Assembly: GCA_002205965.3 (NCBI GenBank) | Contig: NADL03000451.1 | Span: 1,116,001-1,180,000, forward strand | DNA length: 64,000 nt | Direction: 5' to 3' | DNA from: Kappaphycus alvarezii | Taxonomy: Eukaryota; Rhodophyta; Florideophyceae; Gigartinales; Solieriaceae | Shown here: positions 34,327 to 46,657 of the stretch, one piece after another | Layout: the number at the start of each line of letters is the position of its first letter | Position numbering within the stretch: position 1 is the stretch's first letter | The notes under the pieces: generated by a model | Database searches by the model: none | The model's input: the letters and a program-made list of their open reading frames with translations, nothing else | Told to the model about the DNA's origin: nothing | Translations under genes and position numbers: made by a program

Positions 34327-36058
34327 TTGGTCGCTTCTTCTTTGATCCCTTCACATTCAAATTCAGATACAAGTCCGAACACAGCAATGACACATTCCCT
34401 TTTCGCAACAAAGAAGATGGCCATGAAGGCCCACAACGCCTTGCTCGAAGCTCTAGAAAAATCCGAGCAGATGGGTCCTGTCGGAACGTCTGTGTCACCA
34501 CGAACAACGGACTCTTAAAGATTTACAAATCAGGTTTGCAGCGCTGGAGCAAACGGGCAGAACCACAGATAAGGCAGAACAAGAATGGTTCTTTCTTCAT
34601 CATCTCGGAAAGACCAAATCATGCCACTGTTTTCTCGCTGGAACAAGAGAAAGAAATTTTTGGTCGTGTTTCGGTTAAACTGGCAAAAGAGCCCCTCTTG
34701 GCCAATGAAGACTTGTGCAACATTGCATGTGAGTACTGTGATGAGCTAGCAACTCATGAGAAAGCATATTCGCGCCTATGTCAGGCTAAATTCTCTATTT
34801 TCTGGCTTTGTAGCTTTCTGAAGCGCAATTCTGACAAACTTAGCTCCCACGTTGCTTGTCCAGTGGATCAGCTCCGAATTCAATGTTTTATTGCTGAAAC
34901 ATTAACTAACTTTTTTGCGCCAGTTGAGTTGGTGTACAAGACTTACAACATCAAGGCCCTCGTCTACAATCTGGATGGAACATGCTTTTCTCCTGGGCGA
35001 GACTTATTTGGAAAGAATGGGAAGCGTGTAGTCAGATCTGTCGGAGTTAGAGCGACTTGGAAGAGATTTACTTTTCAGTACGGGAACCGCATGTCTGGTC
35101 TGTCGTGCGTGAGTGGTACTGACGAATGCCTGGTTCCTGCGGTAGTTTTCAAGGGTGTTCAAGAACCAAGACTAAGTGATGGAATATGTATTGAGACGGT
35201 ATCTAATTTGATGCCTGAAGGGTGAATTGCATTTTGGAGACGTGATGTACGCAGTTTCGGTGGACATGTGTTCCGTAAATTGTTGTCGCGCTTCATCGAA
35301 TCCGTTCGAGCTTGACATCCTGTTGAAGAGTGAATTGTTTTATTTTTTGACGCATACCGCTCCCATTTGCTGTCAAGTGCAATTGAGGAGATGAGAAGGG
35401 CACGAACTGAGACAGTTACGCTGCCAGAACATACAAGTCACACTTGCAACCTTTGAGTATGTCGCTTTTTGGGCCTTTCAAGCACTATGCGAATGAAGCC
35501 GTCATGAAATTTTCGTTAACGTATGGATTTCATTTGTCAACAGGGTTGGAAAAATTGCATGGAAGACATGTTTGGGATTCAACTAAAGTAGGATTTAAGA
35601 AGGGTGCTACGCAAAAAAGATCATGGACGGATTTACAAAGGCTGGCATTTGATCCCTCAACTTGAATTCTGTTGCAGGATTACTTTTTCGGAAGTCAAAT
35701 CGCTATCAGGAAATGATACCTGTGCACGAAGTTCTTCGTAAAACAAGGATAAATACTGTTCGAATGATGCGGGAAGGCCCTCCTTATCCTAAAGTGAAGG
35801 CTGGATTTGTTGACACTAAAATGGGTATTGAGGTATCTGTTTGGATTTCATTGAACTGCTGAAGTCCCTGGAAGCGAAGATGCGTGAAGAACAAGCAGAG
35901 AAGGTGCCAAATGGGAGCTGAAAAGAGAGCAAAAGGAGGCGCAGCAGGCTCTAAGAAGGGCCTGGATGGATGCAACTGCTAGGTCGAAGGCCCAACACCA
36001 CATCGAGCGCTACGTCGAACAGTTCGTCCTATCGAGAACTCTCAAAGAACGCAGGTGA
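34327..36058 (+). pseudogene. pogo/Tigger-type DDE transposase relic
   Basis: The main frame is 34536-35225. It has a DNA-binding helical N-part (FGRVSVKLAKEP, LCNIACEYCDEL) and then the start of a DDE_1 domain. IKALVYNLDGTCFSPGRDLF corresponds to the usual NxDETGFSPGR with the E-T replaced. SCVSGTDECLVPAVVFKG follows. After a break, about 35,435-35,665 has SHLQPLSMSLFGPFKHYANE, the family's HTSHxLQPLDVSVFGPFK motif with D changed to S. 35662-35862 and on to 36058 carry the charged tail (SLEAKMREEQAEK). Substituted catalytic positions and frame breaks argue for a dead copy. The catalytic block between 35,230 and 35,430 is poorly preserved. Terminal repeats were not located. Confidence 0.7.
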
Positions 36059-38909
36059 ATAAACAGAAACTGTTTAGAGCAAAAGAAAGCTGCGAAGAAA
36101 GGGCTTGCAAATCTTTTATAGTGAATCAATAAAACTGTGCCATTTGTATTATTCTCTTTCTCTAGTAATTCTCAAAGGATTTCCTCTCTTTTTGATTTCT
36201 ACTTGTGTCTCTAAGTTAGTCCAAAGTTATAAAATAGTTATTCTTTACTTACATAACTATCCAGATCCGCATTTTATGACTCTTCAGAATAATAAATCAT
36301 TTTCCATTAGTCCATTGTACTAAGTGCAACTGCACACGTCACTATGTTCCGCTTCAATTAGATGAAAAGGTTTTCTGGAGCAAAACAGGGTCTTGAACCC
36401 AGAACTGTGCGGGCGCGCCGCCCCACACCCGACCTCCCTTCCCTACCCGACTAGATGGTCTCACCAAACAGGGTTGTTCCTCAGTGATTGGTATGGAAAA
36501 CACAATTCTATTTACATGCTACTGCTGTACGGTATATGTTCGGATAGATTTACGAATGACCCGTACAGTACTGCATATCTGCATAAATTCGCAGTACATG
36601 AACTTTACGAACTGCCTACTTCGTTGGGTATTAATTTATGAAAATTACAGAATTGTCCTCCATTACGGGCCAATTCCAAATTCGGCGAATGCACGCCAGA
36701 AATGCCTTGTCCCACAAACAGCTTCATGACAGGTGCTACAAAGATTGTTGACATTACACGTTGATCGCTGGTGACACTGTACGGTGCAGGAGCTTATGTA
36801 TTTTGTGCTGTACTTGTGCAACTCTAGCTAGTGTGCTAGACGCGTTGTGGAGGGGGAGCGAAAAAGGACAGGCACAGTAAACGGGTACAAAGGTCCCCCG
36901 GGATGCCGTTTCAGTTCTTTATTTGATTAATTTAATTGAGCGAGCTCCTAAAACAGTCGACTAGCCCAACTAACGCCGCTCCTCTCACCCCTATCGGGTA
37001 CAGTGCGTTCAGTAAGTATAGAACCGAAAGTATTTAATACATCAATAAAAAAACAAGCATTAAATAGAAGCAAAATAGCTGAAACTTATTATTTTTAAAG
37101 TATCTCTCGTTATGCAAACGGTTTTTAAGGATAGCCGCAATTTTTAATGTATTTTCAAAAAGTCTACCTGTGGCCGTGCACAAAATATACGCCCAAACGA
37201 ATTGGTCCACGTTTCCCGCAAAAAACGGAGAAAAGCATACAAAAAAGCGATGCAACTTCCCCCTCTTGTCTCTCGATAAGCACTAATCTCCGTTCTTGAC
37301 TAGAGCTCCAAAAAATGCTTCGCGACACGCATCTCTCCCTTGAAGAGCGGGGAAAGATAAATGCGTATCTTGATGTTGGCAGGAGCCTGGCAGAGACTTC
37401 CAGGAAGCAACAAAGCTCCAAACCAGTTGTGTGAAACTTTGATAGGCTATAAAACAAGTATAGGACAACGAAAAACCTCAACGACCTGCAACAATGACCA
37501 GCCGAGATTTCCGCCGTCTCCTTTGGGACGCCAAGAACTAGGAAAAATCGGCAAGCGACCTCATAAAGTCCTTAGATTTTCCGATTAAGAAGAGTCGCTT
37601 ACGTCATTTGCTTAACTGGTTTGGGCTATTCCATTTTCGCCGCATGCAAGCCGCCCCAAGGATGTCAAAGGAATACATGAGGAGAATAGTCTCATTGGCG
37701 GAAAGACCTGTAACTTTAAATACAACTTAGTGGCTTTAATTTTTATTTCTTTAAAAATAATCGCACAAGAAATATAGTTACCTCTATTTTTGGCCTTCTT
37801 GATAAATAGGCGGAAAATATGCAGTACTTGTAATTCTCCAGGTGATTTTCGGAGCATTTTATCGCATTAAATGAAAGTATCGCGCCCTAAAACTAGGCAC
37901 GTTTTAAAACACATGATTCTTTGTGACTTTTTTGTGTCATACTCCCTAATTTTATTCTTCCCTCTCGAAAGCTAGCAGATTTCATCTCTTCGACCCGTGT
38001 TAGTAGGTTTCAGTTCTTTCTTCGCTAATACTTCTTCTTCCAACTAATACTTATTGTGTCAATTATCCAGATGTAGCAAGCATTGAAAATCTCCGTTGGT
38101 TCCTTCCTCGAGAGTAGCCTTCTCTACACTTTTACCATCTATAAGGACCCGTGAAACGACCTACAACAGTAATGTTTTCGAAATATATTTCGAAGTTGTA
38201 CATGTAGTTGAAATCTGAAATGGGATTGAAATCAGGGTGGGATAAATGACGGAAATAGGATTGCATGACATCGAAAAATGCCATATTGGAGCTCAAGGAA
38301 GCCTTTTGGCATCTTATTTGATGCTTTTATGCCTTGAGTACTTCGATGTATACGATGAAGAAGCTACGGGCTTTTATCTACATCCCTTTTCAGTTCATCA
38401 GTTCTCTTTCTTCTTTTAATCGATAACTGTTTGATTTTTTTCTGGGAACTGACTGTTACCGATAATGTTCCTTTTTCTTGCGCAGCATGTTTTAATCTTT
38501 CCTATCGTATAATTCTGATCAACATCGTTTGGCTTGTTGCAAAAAAGAGGGTAAATTTTTCAATTTTTACTCTCAAAAGTAACAATTTGGCAGCATGTAT
38601 TCAAAAAAGAAAACTGAAATATTTTCGAATGTAATTCCAGCAGAGTTCAATATTTACATTGTGAGTGTATTTGGGTACAGGAAGAGAAGTCCAGAACTGC
38701 AGTTGATTTCAAATTTATTTATTTGATCATTGAATCTTTTGCGGTAAATAGAGTTCTGAGCCGAAATATTTCCCAACTTTTGATTTCGCAGAGAACCCAA
38801 AATTTCCGAATCCACCAAACCAGAATTTATACATACAGAGTCGTTTAATATCGCCTCTTTATCAATTTAATAGATAATTTTTTTCGCATTCACTCACCAA
38901 CAACAAGCG
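36059..38909. other. AT-rich gene-poor stretch
   Basis: Nearly 2.9 kb of mostly AT-rich sequence. TACGGTATA and GTACAGTACTG words occur at 36,530-36,570. A weakly tRNA-like T-arm was considered at 36,380-36,460 and rejected. No gene is supported. Confidence 0.4.
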
Positions 38910-39344
38910 TTAGATGAATACTGCATTAGACAGTACTGAACCTTGCATTTGATTGAAGATGTTAATTATTGATTTTTTTTTGAAGAGATTAGTGAAACTG
39001 TAGTTGCAGATTTTCGACGCAATAAGTACTTCAAAACGAAATAAGAGAAGCTGAATCAATTCTGCAAAAGAAAGCTGTGATAATATTCTAATATAAAAGC
39101 ATAGTTTAAAATTTTTAAAAGTGATGTGATTGGGAGCAATCCTGAGAAAATATACTGGTTTTCCTTCTTCAGGTAAGTGAATTTCACCTCTCTTAATTTC
39201 ATTGAGGCGCAGAGTTGCAGCCCCGAAAATAAAAGAACCACAGAAAATACTTGAAATCGCCACAAGATGTGTAATTAGGTCCACTAGAGGGTATGAGGAA
39301 TCTTCCTGTCCGTTTGGAGAATATTTTTTTATTCGTGGAATCAA
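38910..39344 (-). CDS. AT-rich 144-codon ORF, hypothetical
   Basis: Starts MIPRIKKYSPNGQEDSSYP and has one hydrophobic stretch (LITHLVAISSIFCGSFIFGAA) that could be a membrane segment. The rest is Phe/Ile/Lys-rich. It is longer than expected for this AT content, but no family is recognised and no neighbour supports it. Confidence 0.2.
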   Translation of the reverse strand: MIPRIKKYSPNGQEDSSYPLVDLITHLVAISSIFCGSFIFGAATLRLNEIKRGEIHLPEEGKPVYFLRIAPNHITFKNFKLCFYIRILSQLSFAELIQLLLFRFEVLIASKICNYSFTNLFKKKSIINIFNQMQGSVLSNAVFI

Positions 39345-39839
39345 AGACCAAGAAGTAAAGTTACATGAACAGCATAGAGTAAACGAAAGTTGTATAAGGG
39401 CAAGAGGTGCATCGAAGACAGTAATAATGATGCAATAATCGGGAAAAGGGTGAGTCTGTAAGAATACTCGGAAATAAACATTTCCCGTGATACAAAATAA
39501 AACTCAACTATGTATTCGTGAGATTTAATCTAAAATAGATCTCTTTAGATGTCTTCTGAAGGACGCTGAATTGGCGAAAAGCGAGCAGATAGTATTAAGG
39601 GCACTGTAGCGGAAACCACTTGTTCAAGTGGTTAGAGAATCGCGTAGTACATGTAGGTGCATGACAAAGCTTGGACGAGTTCCGAAAGTTACAGTAAAAC
39701 TAAAGCGGGCACCAAGGTCCTGCATATATTTTGGAATCGGCCGTTGCAACTACACCTTTGCGACCTTATACTGACACCATCCGTACAGGGTACCGGGAAG
39801 GTGTCTTGACAAACTTTCTACGCGGTTCTGGAGGTCGAA

Positions 39840-41043
39840 AATACTGGAGCCACTTATTAATGTTACAATACGCTGAAATTTTAAATACTGTGTTGAAAAA
39901 AAATCTACGCAAATGCAGGTCTACCTGAATCCTCCAAGGAACTTGGATATCGGATACATTCTTGCTCGAGCTTCTAAAGCCATTGTACGGACTTTCAGAC
40001 TCCGGAGATTACTGGAACAGAACCATGAATCTCCACCTAAGGCAAGACTTAGGAATGAAGCCGACCAATGGTGATCTTTCCGTGTTTACGAAACACGAAA
40101 ATTCTGGGCTGATAGGAATAATAGGAACGTACGTAGATGATTCATTGGCATGTGGGAATGATCAGTTCAAGAAATTGACTGAGATGACGCTACGCAAATT
40201 TGTATCCAGAGAGAGGGAGTACGATGATACAATATTTGCTGGGGTAAGGGTCAAAAAGACGGATTTTGGATTCGAACTCAGTCAGCATCAGTATGCGAAA
40301 AATCTCAAGATTCTTCCCACCGATGGAGATTTCTCTAACTTTAGGTCGTTGAGACATAAGTTGGCTTGGCTTACACACACGAGGCCAGAAATATGTTGCG
40401 GAGTCAACATGGCTGCTCAAGTGACTGAAAGCAAGTTCTCTAAAGATGATGTCAGCCGCATCAATAAGATCGTCCGACATGTGAAGGGAGACCCGTTAGT
40501 GCCCCTCAAGTACTAAAGTTAGACTTCAATACTCTAAGGTTAAAAGTCTACGCAGACTCCTCCTTCGCTAATAATGGTGACAATACTTCCCAGCTGGGAT
40601 ATATTGTACTCCTTGCGGACGAATCGAATAGGTGCAATTACTGTCGTACTCAAGCCACAAGAGCCGTAGAGTAACTCGTTCTGTCCTAGGCGCGGAATTT
40701 ACGCTTTCGCTGACGCATTCGATGCAGCTTACATAATTAAGCACGATCTGGAGTCAATTCTTGGAACAAAAATCCCTTGTCAATGTTCACTGACTCTAAG
40801 AGCCTGTTTGATGTAATCACGAAGTGCTCCTCGACTTTAGAGAAACGACTCATGATTGACATAAGTGTGGTTCGTCAGGCATACCAAAGGAATGAGATAT
40901 CTGAAGTAGGTTTCGTGCGGACTTCGAGCAACCCTGCTGATGGATTCACTAAAGTCGGAAAATGTGAAGCGCTCATGAGTATTATCGCCCAGAACAAGTG
41001 TGATTTGCCCGTTGAACAATGGATTCTACGATCTGAGGTATAA
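39840..41043 (+). pseudogene. Ty1/copia reverse transcriptase-RNase H (3' part of pol)
   Basis: After frame correction it reads IYANAGLPESSKELG, then LLELLKPLYGLSDSGDYWNR, the copia RT signature. The catalytic TYVDDSLACG follows, with YVDD at 40130-40141, then RHKLAWLTHTRPEICCGVN. RNase H follows in other frames: KVYADSSFANN (about 40,545), then MFTDSKSLFDVITKCSSTLE and FVRTSSNPADGFTK in 40777-41043. Frame breaks or stops lie at about 39,930, 40,516 and 40,670-40,770. Gag, protease and integrase are missing upstream, so only the 3' end of the element is present. It is followed directly by a purine-rich tract and an LTR. Confidence 0.8.
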
Positions 41044-41049
41044 TAGAGG

Positions 41050-41560
41050 AAGAATAATGGCGAGAGAGAGGGAGTGTTGAAAAAAATCTACGCAAATGCG
41101 TTTTAGCTTACCGCAGTCCTCGCCCCTGCACCTTTGTATGAGGGTGCAATTCTACTCTATCTATACAGTAGATATCTATAGACATTTTTGCTTTGTTCGG
41201 TCATTCTAGGCCATAGAATCTACAGATATTTACTATTGTAGATATTTGTAGATACTCTAGAAAGATCTTTACTGTAGTAGACACAGCTTCCCGCGCATGC
41301 TAGAGCTAGAGTACGGTGCCGGGACTGTGTATAAATAGCGCGACCATCGCGCTTCGGGGAAGTAAAAAGAAACCAATTTTTTCATCTTCAACTCAGACCC
41401 AGCTAGCAAAAACATTTCGTTTTTTTCAGAGTTCGCCCAAGCGCCACTCTGCTTTTTCCCTTGAAATTCACGACATACTGTACGAAGATTATAAGAGTGG
41501 CCACAGTCAGTCGTTCCTACACTACTTCCTACCAACTCACTCAACATTCGAGATGTCTAA
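41050..41560 (+). mobile_element. 3' LTR of the copia element, with polypurine tract
   Basis: A purine tract (GGCGAGAGAGAGGGAG, 41059-41074) comes just after pol. The LTR starts TGTTGAAAAAAATCTACGC at 41075. It contains GTAGATAT repeats (41,160-41,260) and a TATA box GTGTATAAATAG at about 41,327-41,338. The right edge is not fixed; about 41,550 (CTCACTCAACA) is a guess. No 5' LTR was found in the window. Confidence 0.55.
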
Positions 41561-44292
41561 ACGCATCTACCACCAAGGACATGCTGTCCGACCAATCTTC
41601 CCCGTGTCGTCTAGTTTTGAACCGCTCATCTAGGCCAGAGGAAAATAACACTGATTATCTGCCGTATTTTGTCATTTCCGTCAGTCTGCCTATTAAGTTT
41701 TCTGTAGTTTGAACAATAACTTAACATTCTGGACACGCAACTAGCAATAAATGCCTCAGATGGGAGATTTATCCCTTAAAATTGGGCTTTTTTGGTAATC
41801 GAACCCCGTCTTCCTCAACCATCCTGCTTCTCTCGCCGATCACATTAATTACACCATATCTTTCCTCATTCCTTTTGCTTTCTTTTTACTTGACCAATAA
41901 TTCTAATGCTTTTTCTCGTATTTTGTGCTTTTGCTGTTCCTGAACTCAACAATCTCGACTAGGTCACGTAGCACTTTCTGGGTTGCACCGCCAGGTACGT
42001 GTGCTTCATAAATCTACGAAAAAGTGGTCACAACTACACCACTGCAACGATAAAGCTGGAAGAGGGAAGTCATTAGTAATATTATGGTGTTTGACTGGTT
42101 GGAGACACCTGCGAACGCATAAAGATGTATTCTTCTTCAACAATACTTGAATTTTGATTCTTTTCAGATGTATCTGAAATGAAATCATCAATCGGCAATC
42201 TGAATTGTTGTATACCTTCGTCAGTGTACTTATTGAGAAGTATATTTCAAAGCAAAAATAATTCGTGCTTTGGCAGCGACTGGAAGTCGGTTATCATTCT
42301 TTCAAAGCCGGGTAAGGATTTGAAAGATGAATTTGATGATGTTCACCTGATTAAAAATAAATGAAACAACAAAAACTGTTCATAATAAATATTTCAAACT
42401 ATCACAGGGTAGTTACAGATTTCATTTCACCCAAATAACTTAATTTAATCATCGAGTTACTCCATATTGCCGAACTCTGCTAAGGGTTTTAATTACTGAA
42501 ATCACGCTACTATTACTTAAGAAACTGATTTTCTGTCCAATTTTGTTCTCATCTTTTTCTGTACAATGCATTTAGCCCAAGAATTGTCCGAAATGTTACT
42601 TGGATAACTCAAAGAATACTCTCTGTAACCTAAAATTTCTTTTGCTGACAATTTCATCAACGCAATAGAATTGGAATTCCTAATCATCTCGGATTCTATC
42701 ACATAGGAAAAATTCAACATAATTGCATTACTGAAACATTACAAGGAGGTCTAAATTTTGGGTTAAATAGTTTCAATAATATTTTTTTGTTTTTCTAACG
42801 AAAATATATGACAGAGCGGCTTCAATCATTCTCAGTCATTTGTAGAAACGGTTTGCAATCGAAGTTAAAGACTTTAAACAAAATCTTTGCTTATCCTATT
42901 CCAAATTCCATTGATTACCCCTCAATATCTTCAATTGACGCGAACAGTTGCTGAGTTTGGCAAACTCGCTTTCCACAGTACTCCTTAAGTTCTGTATGAG
43001 GTTAAACTTAGAATTGTTCAAAGGCCTTAAAAGAGTAAGCTATTTCTTACCCTCCCACTTGTCTTTCATATGGGTTCCCTTATTAGCTGCAGCATTAAGT
43101 AAATGCAATGTGAGGGTGTCAAATGAATCTTTCTCGGCAAAGGGTAGTATCAACTTCTCAGAGGCGGTATAATAAAGTTCGGATGCTGATTGGCTGAATG
43201 AAAAGGAATATAGGACAAATTCATGAAGGATAAAGCGGCTTACATCATTATTCATTTCCTACTCGACGGCCAGTAAGAATTGTCGTAGCTCTTTCCGGAT
43301 GTCGCTCCGTCAACACGTGGAACTATTCAAGCCATTAGAGTTTACTTTTTGCGTTTGTTAAAACCAACTTCCTCCAGTTGGAAATACTTCATGTTCTTAT
43401 TCTTTTGCCAACTTTAGACGATCCTATCACGCTCGATAGTCATTGTCAGTACTTTATTCCTCTTCTTGCACACCATAATTGGTACTAGAGAGAAAGCACG
43501 GGGGGTTTGTTTACTGTAACAGACAAGCTGGTTGATACCTAGTCAACTTGCACGGTGGTAGTGAGCATGTTCGAAATGCAAAGAGGGGGAAGTATTGAGC
43601 TATTTTAATGTATAGGAGATGTGGTCGGTTGTATCCACGCCGCATGTAAAGAGTAATTGTTGAATACGTCTGACGGTTATGGTAAATTTGAAATGATCTT
43701 AAGACCCCTGGCATCTTATTTTTATCGTTGATGCGCGGTTTAATACAGGCGACACCGAGTATCGGAAGTTTGATCTAGCCTCGCAGCCCTTGTTTTCCTT
43801 TGTACTCCCTTTGCGTTTCAGTGGAGTTGCAAAATCCTCGTTTGGAATTGCGGGTTACTGAGGAATCTTCCGTTTGGGGTCATGCGGAAAAGGAAACAGC
43901 CTTACTTTACTTTGTGATGTCACGATTTTCCATTGTGTGTGTGCATAAAGAGAACGTACAATTGATTTGAATGGATTGAGATCTATTTCCGAATCTAAGA
44001 GTTGATTCAACCTCTTCTTTTGCACTTAATACCTTCGATAGCGCTTTATAGACTTGCAGTGGTCCTATTTTTTCCTCCCGTGTAATAAATTGGTCACTAC
44101 CCTGACGACATAGCCCTTAAGGCGGCTTTAGTCAGGAGTCTAAATTAATGTTCACCACACCAGAAAAAGGGATAGGAACTGCTCCGCAACGGTCCAAGTT
44201 GAACTATTTACGGAATTCGATTCTTCATTGGATTAATACTGTAAATGCCCTTCTGTTTTTCCTTTAGATGGCCTGAATGGTGTGAACCATCT
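41561..44292. other. AT-rich gene-poor stretch
   Basis: About 2.7 kb with only short frames (the longest are 60-80 codons). No recognisable gene, RNA or array. Confidence 0.4.
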
Positions 44293-44780
44293 TTACTTCA
44301 TGATTTGTAGAGGATTGTGAAATGGTGGTTGCCCACTCTTGATTTGTAGTCCAAATTTTCGAGGCGTATACGCACTCTGGATGACTGCTGTATCATCCAA
44401 TGCGGTACCCAATGCCGCATTGTAACGAGAAAGTGCAACTAGGACAGTAATGCGACGCAAGACAGGATTTGTTTTTGCTTTTATACGGTAAACATTGACT
44501 TTACATTGCAAACTGGCAGGCTTGGCGCCCAATCGAGGGACTCGAAAGATGGTAAGGTGCCACCGAATAAGTTGATGATGTCACCCACCGGTACAGAACG
44601 GTTTTGGCAAGTGGAATTTTGTCTGCTAGGTTTGCTTTTGCGGGCTGGGGAGGGTGCAAGTGAAGAAAGTTTACTCAGCTCTAATTCAGTATTGTAACGT
44701 AACGATGTTTGGTAAATGGTACTATTCAGCTTTCTCTGTTGCACCAGATGAAGCGCTGCATGCAGCAGCACGACAAAAGA
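44293..44780 (-). CDS. Hypothetical protein fragment
   Basis: Two overlapping minus frames join with one shift near 44,500. LSSLAPSPARKSKPSRQNST and VGDIINLFGGTLPSFESLDW come first. VNVYRIKAKTNPVLRRITVL, ALGTALDDTAVIQSAYTPRK and QPPFHNPLQIMK follow, with a stop at 44293. The composition is gene-like but I recognise no family. A TACTG array lies just upstream (about 44,850). Confidence 0.3.
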
Positions 44781-44839
44781 GTAAGGTTTAACACACACAA
44801 ACAAAAATAACTGGTAAGCGAGATATGGAAATACAGTAA

Positions 44840-45060
44840 ATATCTCTGTACTGTACTGTACCCATTTTGTACTGCACAAATGCAGTAACGGGCAATCCTG
44901 TAGAAAAAAGCAAGAATTCCGAAATACTGTAAAGGGTTTTCAAAAATCTCTAGCTAGAATGGTCCATCTTCGGTTCATCGGTTGTTAGGGGCCCAGGCTC
45001 ATTTGGGACCGAATTTTTGGGTGCACCACTGCTGGAATACTGTACTGTACTCAGAAGTGG
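44840..45060. repeat. TACTG/CAGTA arrays
   Basis: CTGTACTGTACTGTACCC at about 44,848-44,865 and TACTGTACTGTACTC at about 45,038-45,052. They belong to the palindromic family seen upstream of other genes. Confidence 0.65.
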
Positions 45061-45558
45061 AAAAAACTGATCAGTGCACTGGATTGCGTTGACCATCTCA
45101 CGATTGCTTTTTTGCATGTCCAGCGGTGTGCAGTCCAACTTACAGTAAACCAAGAATCTCCATGTTGTGCAGCCCTATTCTCGAGAGCCCCCCCTAATCT
45201 GTCGCAAGCCTCTTAAAACTCTTTCATGAACCAAGCTTCACTCATCCCAACGATCACTCACTATCCACCCTCTCGTCTCCAACCCTCTCGTCTCCAACAC
45301 CCCCCACCCCCAACCTCAAACCTTCACTCAAACATCACCTTTCATATCCACCTGTACCCATTCCAAGCACACAGCATCAACCCACCACTACGACGGTACA
45401 TTTCACACTACGTATCGCAATTCCCGTAGCGTACACACACGTCCAACAAACCACCCTCGAGACCATCCCCAATCATCACCACGCCCGTTTTTCTCAAACC
45501 AAAAACCACCTCACCCCCAACCCACTGTACACCACGCACAAACCCACCCCGTCTAAAA
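45061..45558. other. C/A-rich 5' region
   Basis: Strongly C/A-rich on plus (CCACCC words), continuing into the next ORF. The plus frame 45226-45429 and minus frame 45719-45408 look like composition artefacts. Confidence 0.4.
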
Positions 45559-45926
45559 ATGGCATTTCTCCCACCAACAACCCCTCCAATAACCACCCGA
45601 CGCAAATCCCACGCAACCTGTACACGCCCCAAACAATGGCACGCACGCTGGAACCGTAACCCCAGTGCAGACAGTAACCAAGCGGACGACGACCAGAGCT
45701 CAAATTCCGGCCGCACCACACCATACGCGACGATGCACTGGACAATACCCCCGATTCCGACTACATGCCCGTGGAATTGGTCGATGGATACATGGATAAT
45801 GCACGCGTTGCACCGAAACTCGATCTGGACGCTGATGAGTATATGTTGATGTGGAAGTTGAGAAAGATGTTACATGAGGATGATTTTAAGCGGATTTTCG
45901 ACGGAAAGCGTGTAGGGGAATTTTGA
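45559..45926 (+). CDS. Small putative plastid-targeted protein of unknown function
   Basis: ATG at 45559 gives MAFLPPTTPPITTRRKSHAT, a good red-algal transit peptide (Phe at position 3, then Pro/Thr/Arg). After one base shift at about 45,730 the frame continues with DNTPDSDYMPVELVDGYMDN, LDLDADEYMLMWKLRKMLHE and DDFKRIF, ending near 45926. The mature part would be about 70 acidic, helical residues. I have an impression of similarity to conserved small plastid proteins but cannot name it. The composition flips from C/A-rich to G/T-rich at about 45,835, inside the gene. Confidence 0.45.
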
Positions 45927-46610
45927 GAGGGTGGAGAGATGGTGCTGTGGTGTGTGTGTGGGGGGGATTTGGTGGGGTGGACGTGTGGGTTGGAGGTTTG
46001 TACCTGACATGGATTCGGGGGGTGGGTGTGATTGTGTACCGTATGTGATGGATGGTGCGTCATTGGTGTGCTGTTTGGTTGGTGCGTGATGCAATGGTGT
46101 TGATACTTGGATGGGTGATGTGTGGGGTGAGGGCTGTGTTGAGGGTTTGGGCGATGCGGGTGATGTAGGTGGCATGCGTGTGATGGTATTGGGTGTGGGG
46201 CAAGGTAGAGTGAGGTGTGTATGTAGTGTGACGGGTTTGATATTGGGGGGGGGGGTTTTGACGGGGATGGGGATAGGGGCGGGGGTGAGACACGCGCGGC
46301 GGGTTTGTAGAGAGGATGGGAGGTGGTGGTGGTAATATGTGAATGAGGGATGAGGGGACTGGTGGAATTGGGTGGTGATGTTGGGGCATTAGTGGCAGGT
46401 TTGCGGCCCTGGGTAGTGCGGTGGGTTTTGGTGTTGTCGACAATGAAGATGGTGTGGTGATGGGGCGGTGATGATGAGGGTGATGATGGGTGGGTGCGGA
46501 GTGGGGAATGGTATTACATCAGGACAGTGGGCGCGCGCGGATGAGGAGGATGCCAGAATGTGGGGATGGCTGCGGATGAAAGTGTGTGAGGTACAGTATG
46601 ACATGCTCAT
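45927..46610. other. G/T-rich tract
   Basis: Nearly 700 bases of G/T-rich plus strand with G runs (for example GGGGGGGGGG near 46,245). Minus frames here (for example 46443-46060) are Pro/His-rich artefacts of composition. G-quadruplex potential is high. Confidence 0.5.
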
Positions 46611-46657
46611 TTCCGTCAGCCTATGGCGTGAATTGCATTGAACATTTTTGTCCTTGG

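Noticed and set aside
36373..36465. tRNA-like T-arm (GGGTTCAAGACCC on minus) with CCA-like end
   Set aside because: No matching acceptor stem, and the anticodon arm cannot be drawn; the T-stem has a mismatch. Left uncalled.
46060..46443. Minus 127-codon Pro/His/Thr frame
   Set aside because: Antisense of a G/T-rich tract without start context or motifs.
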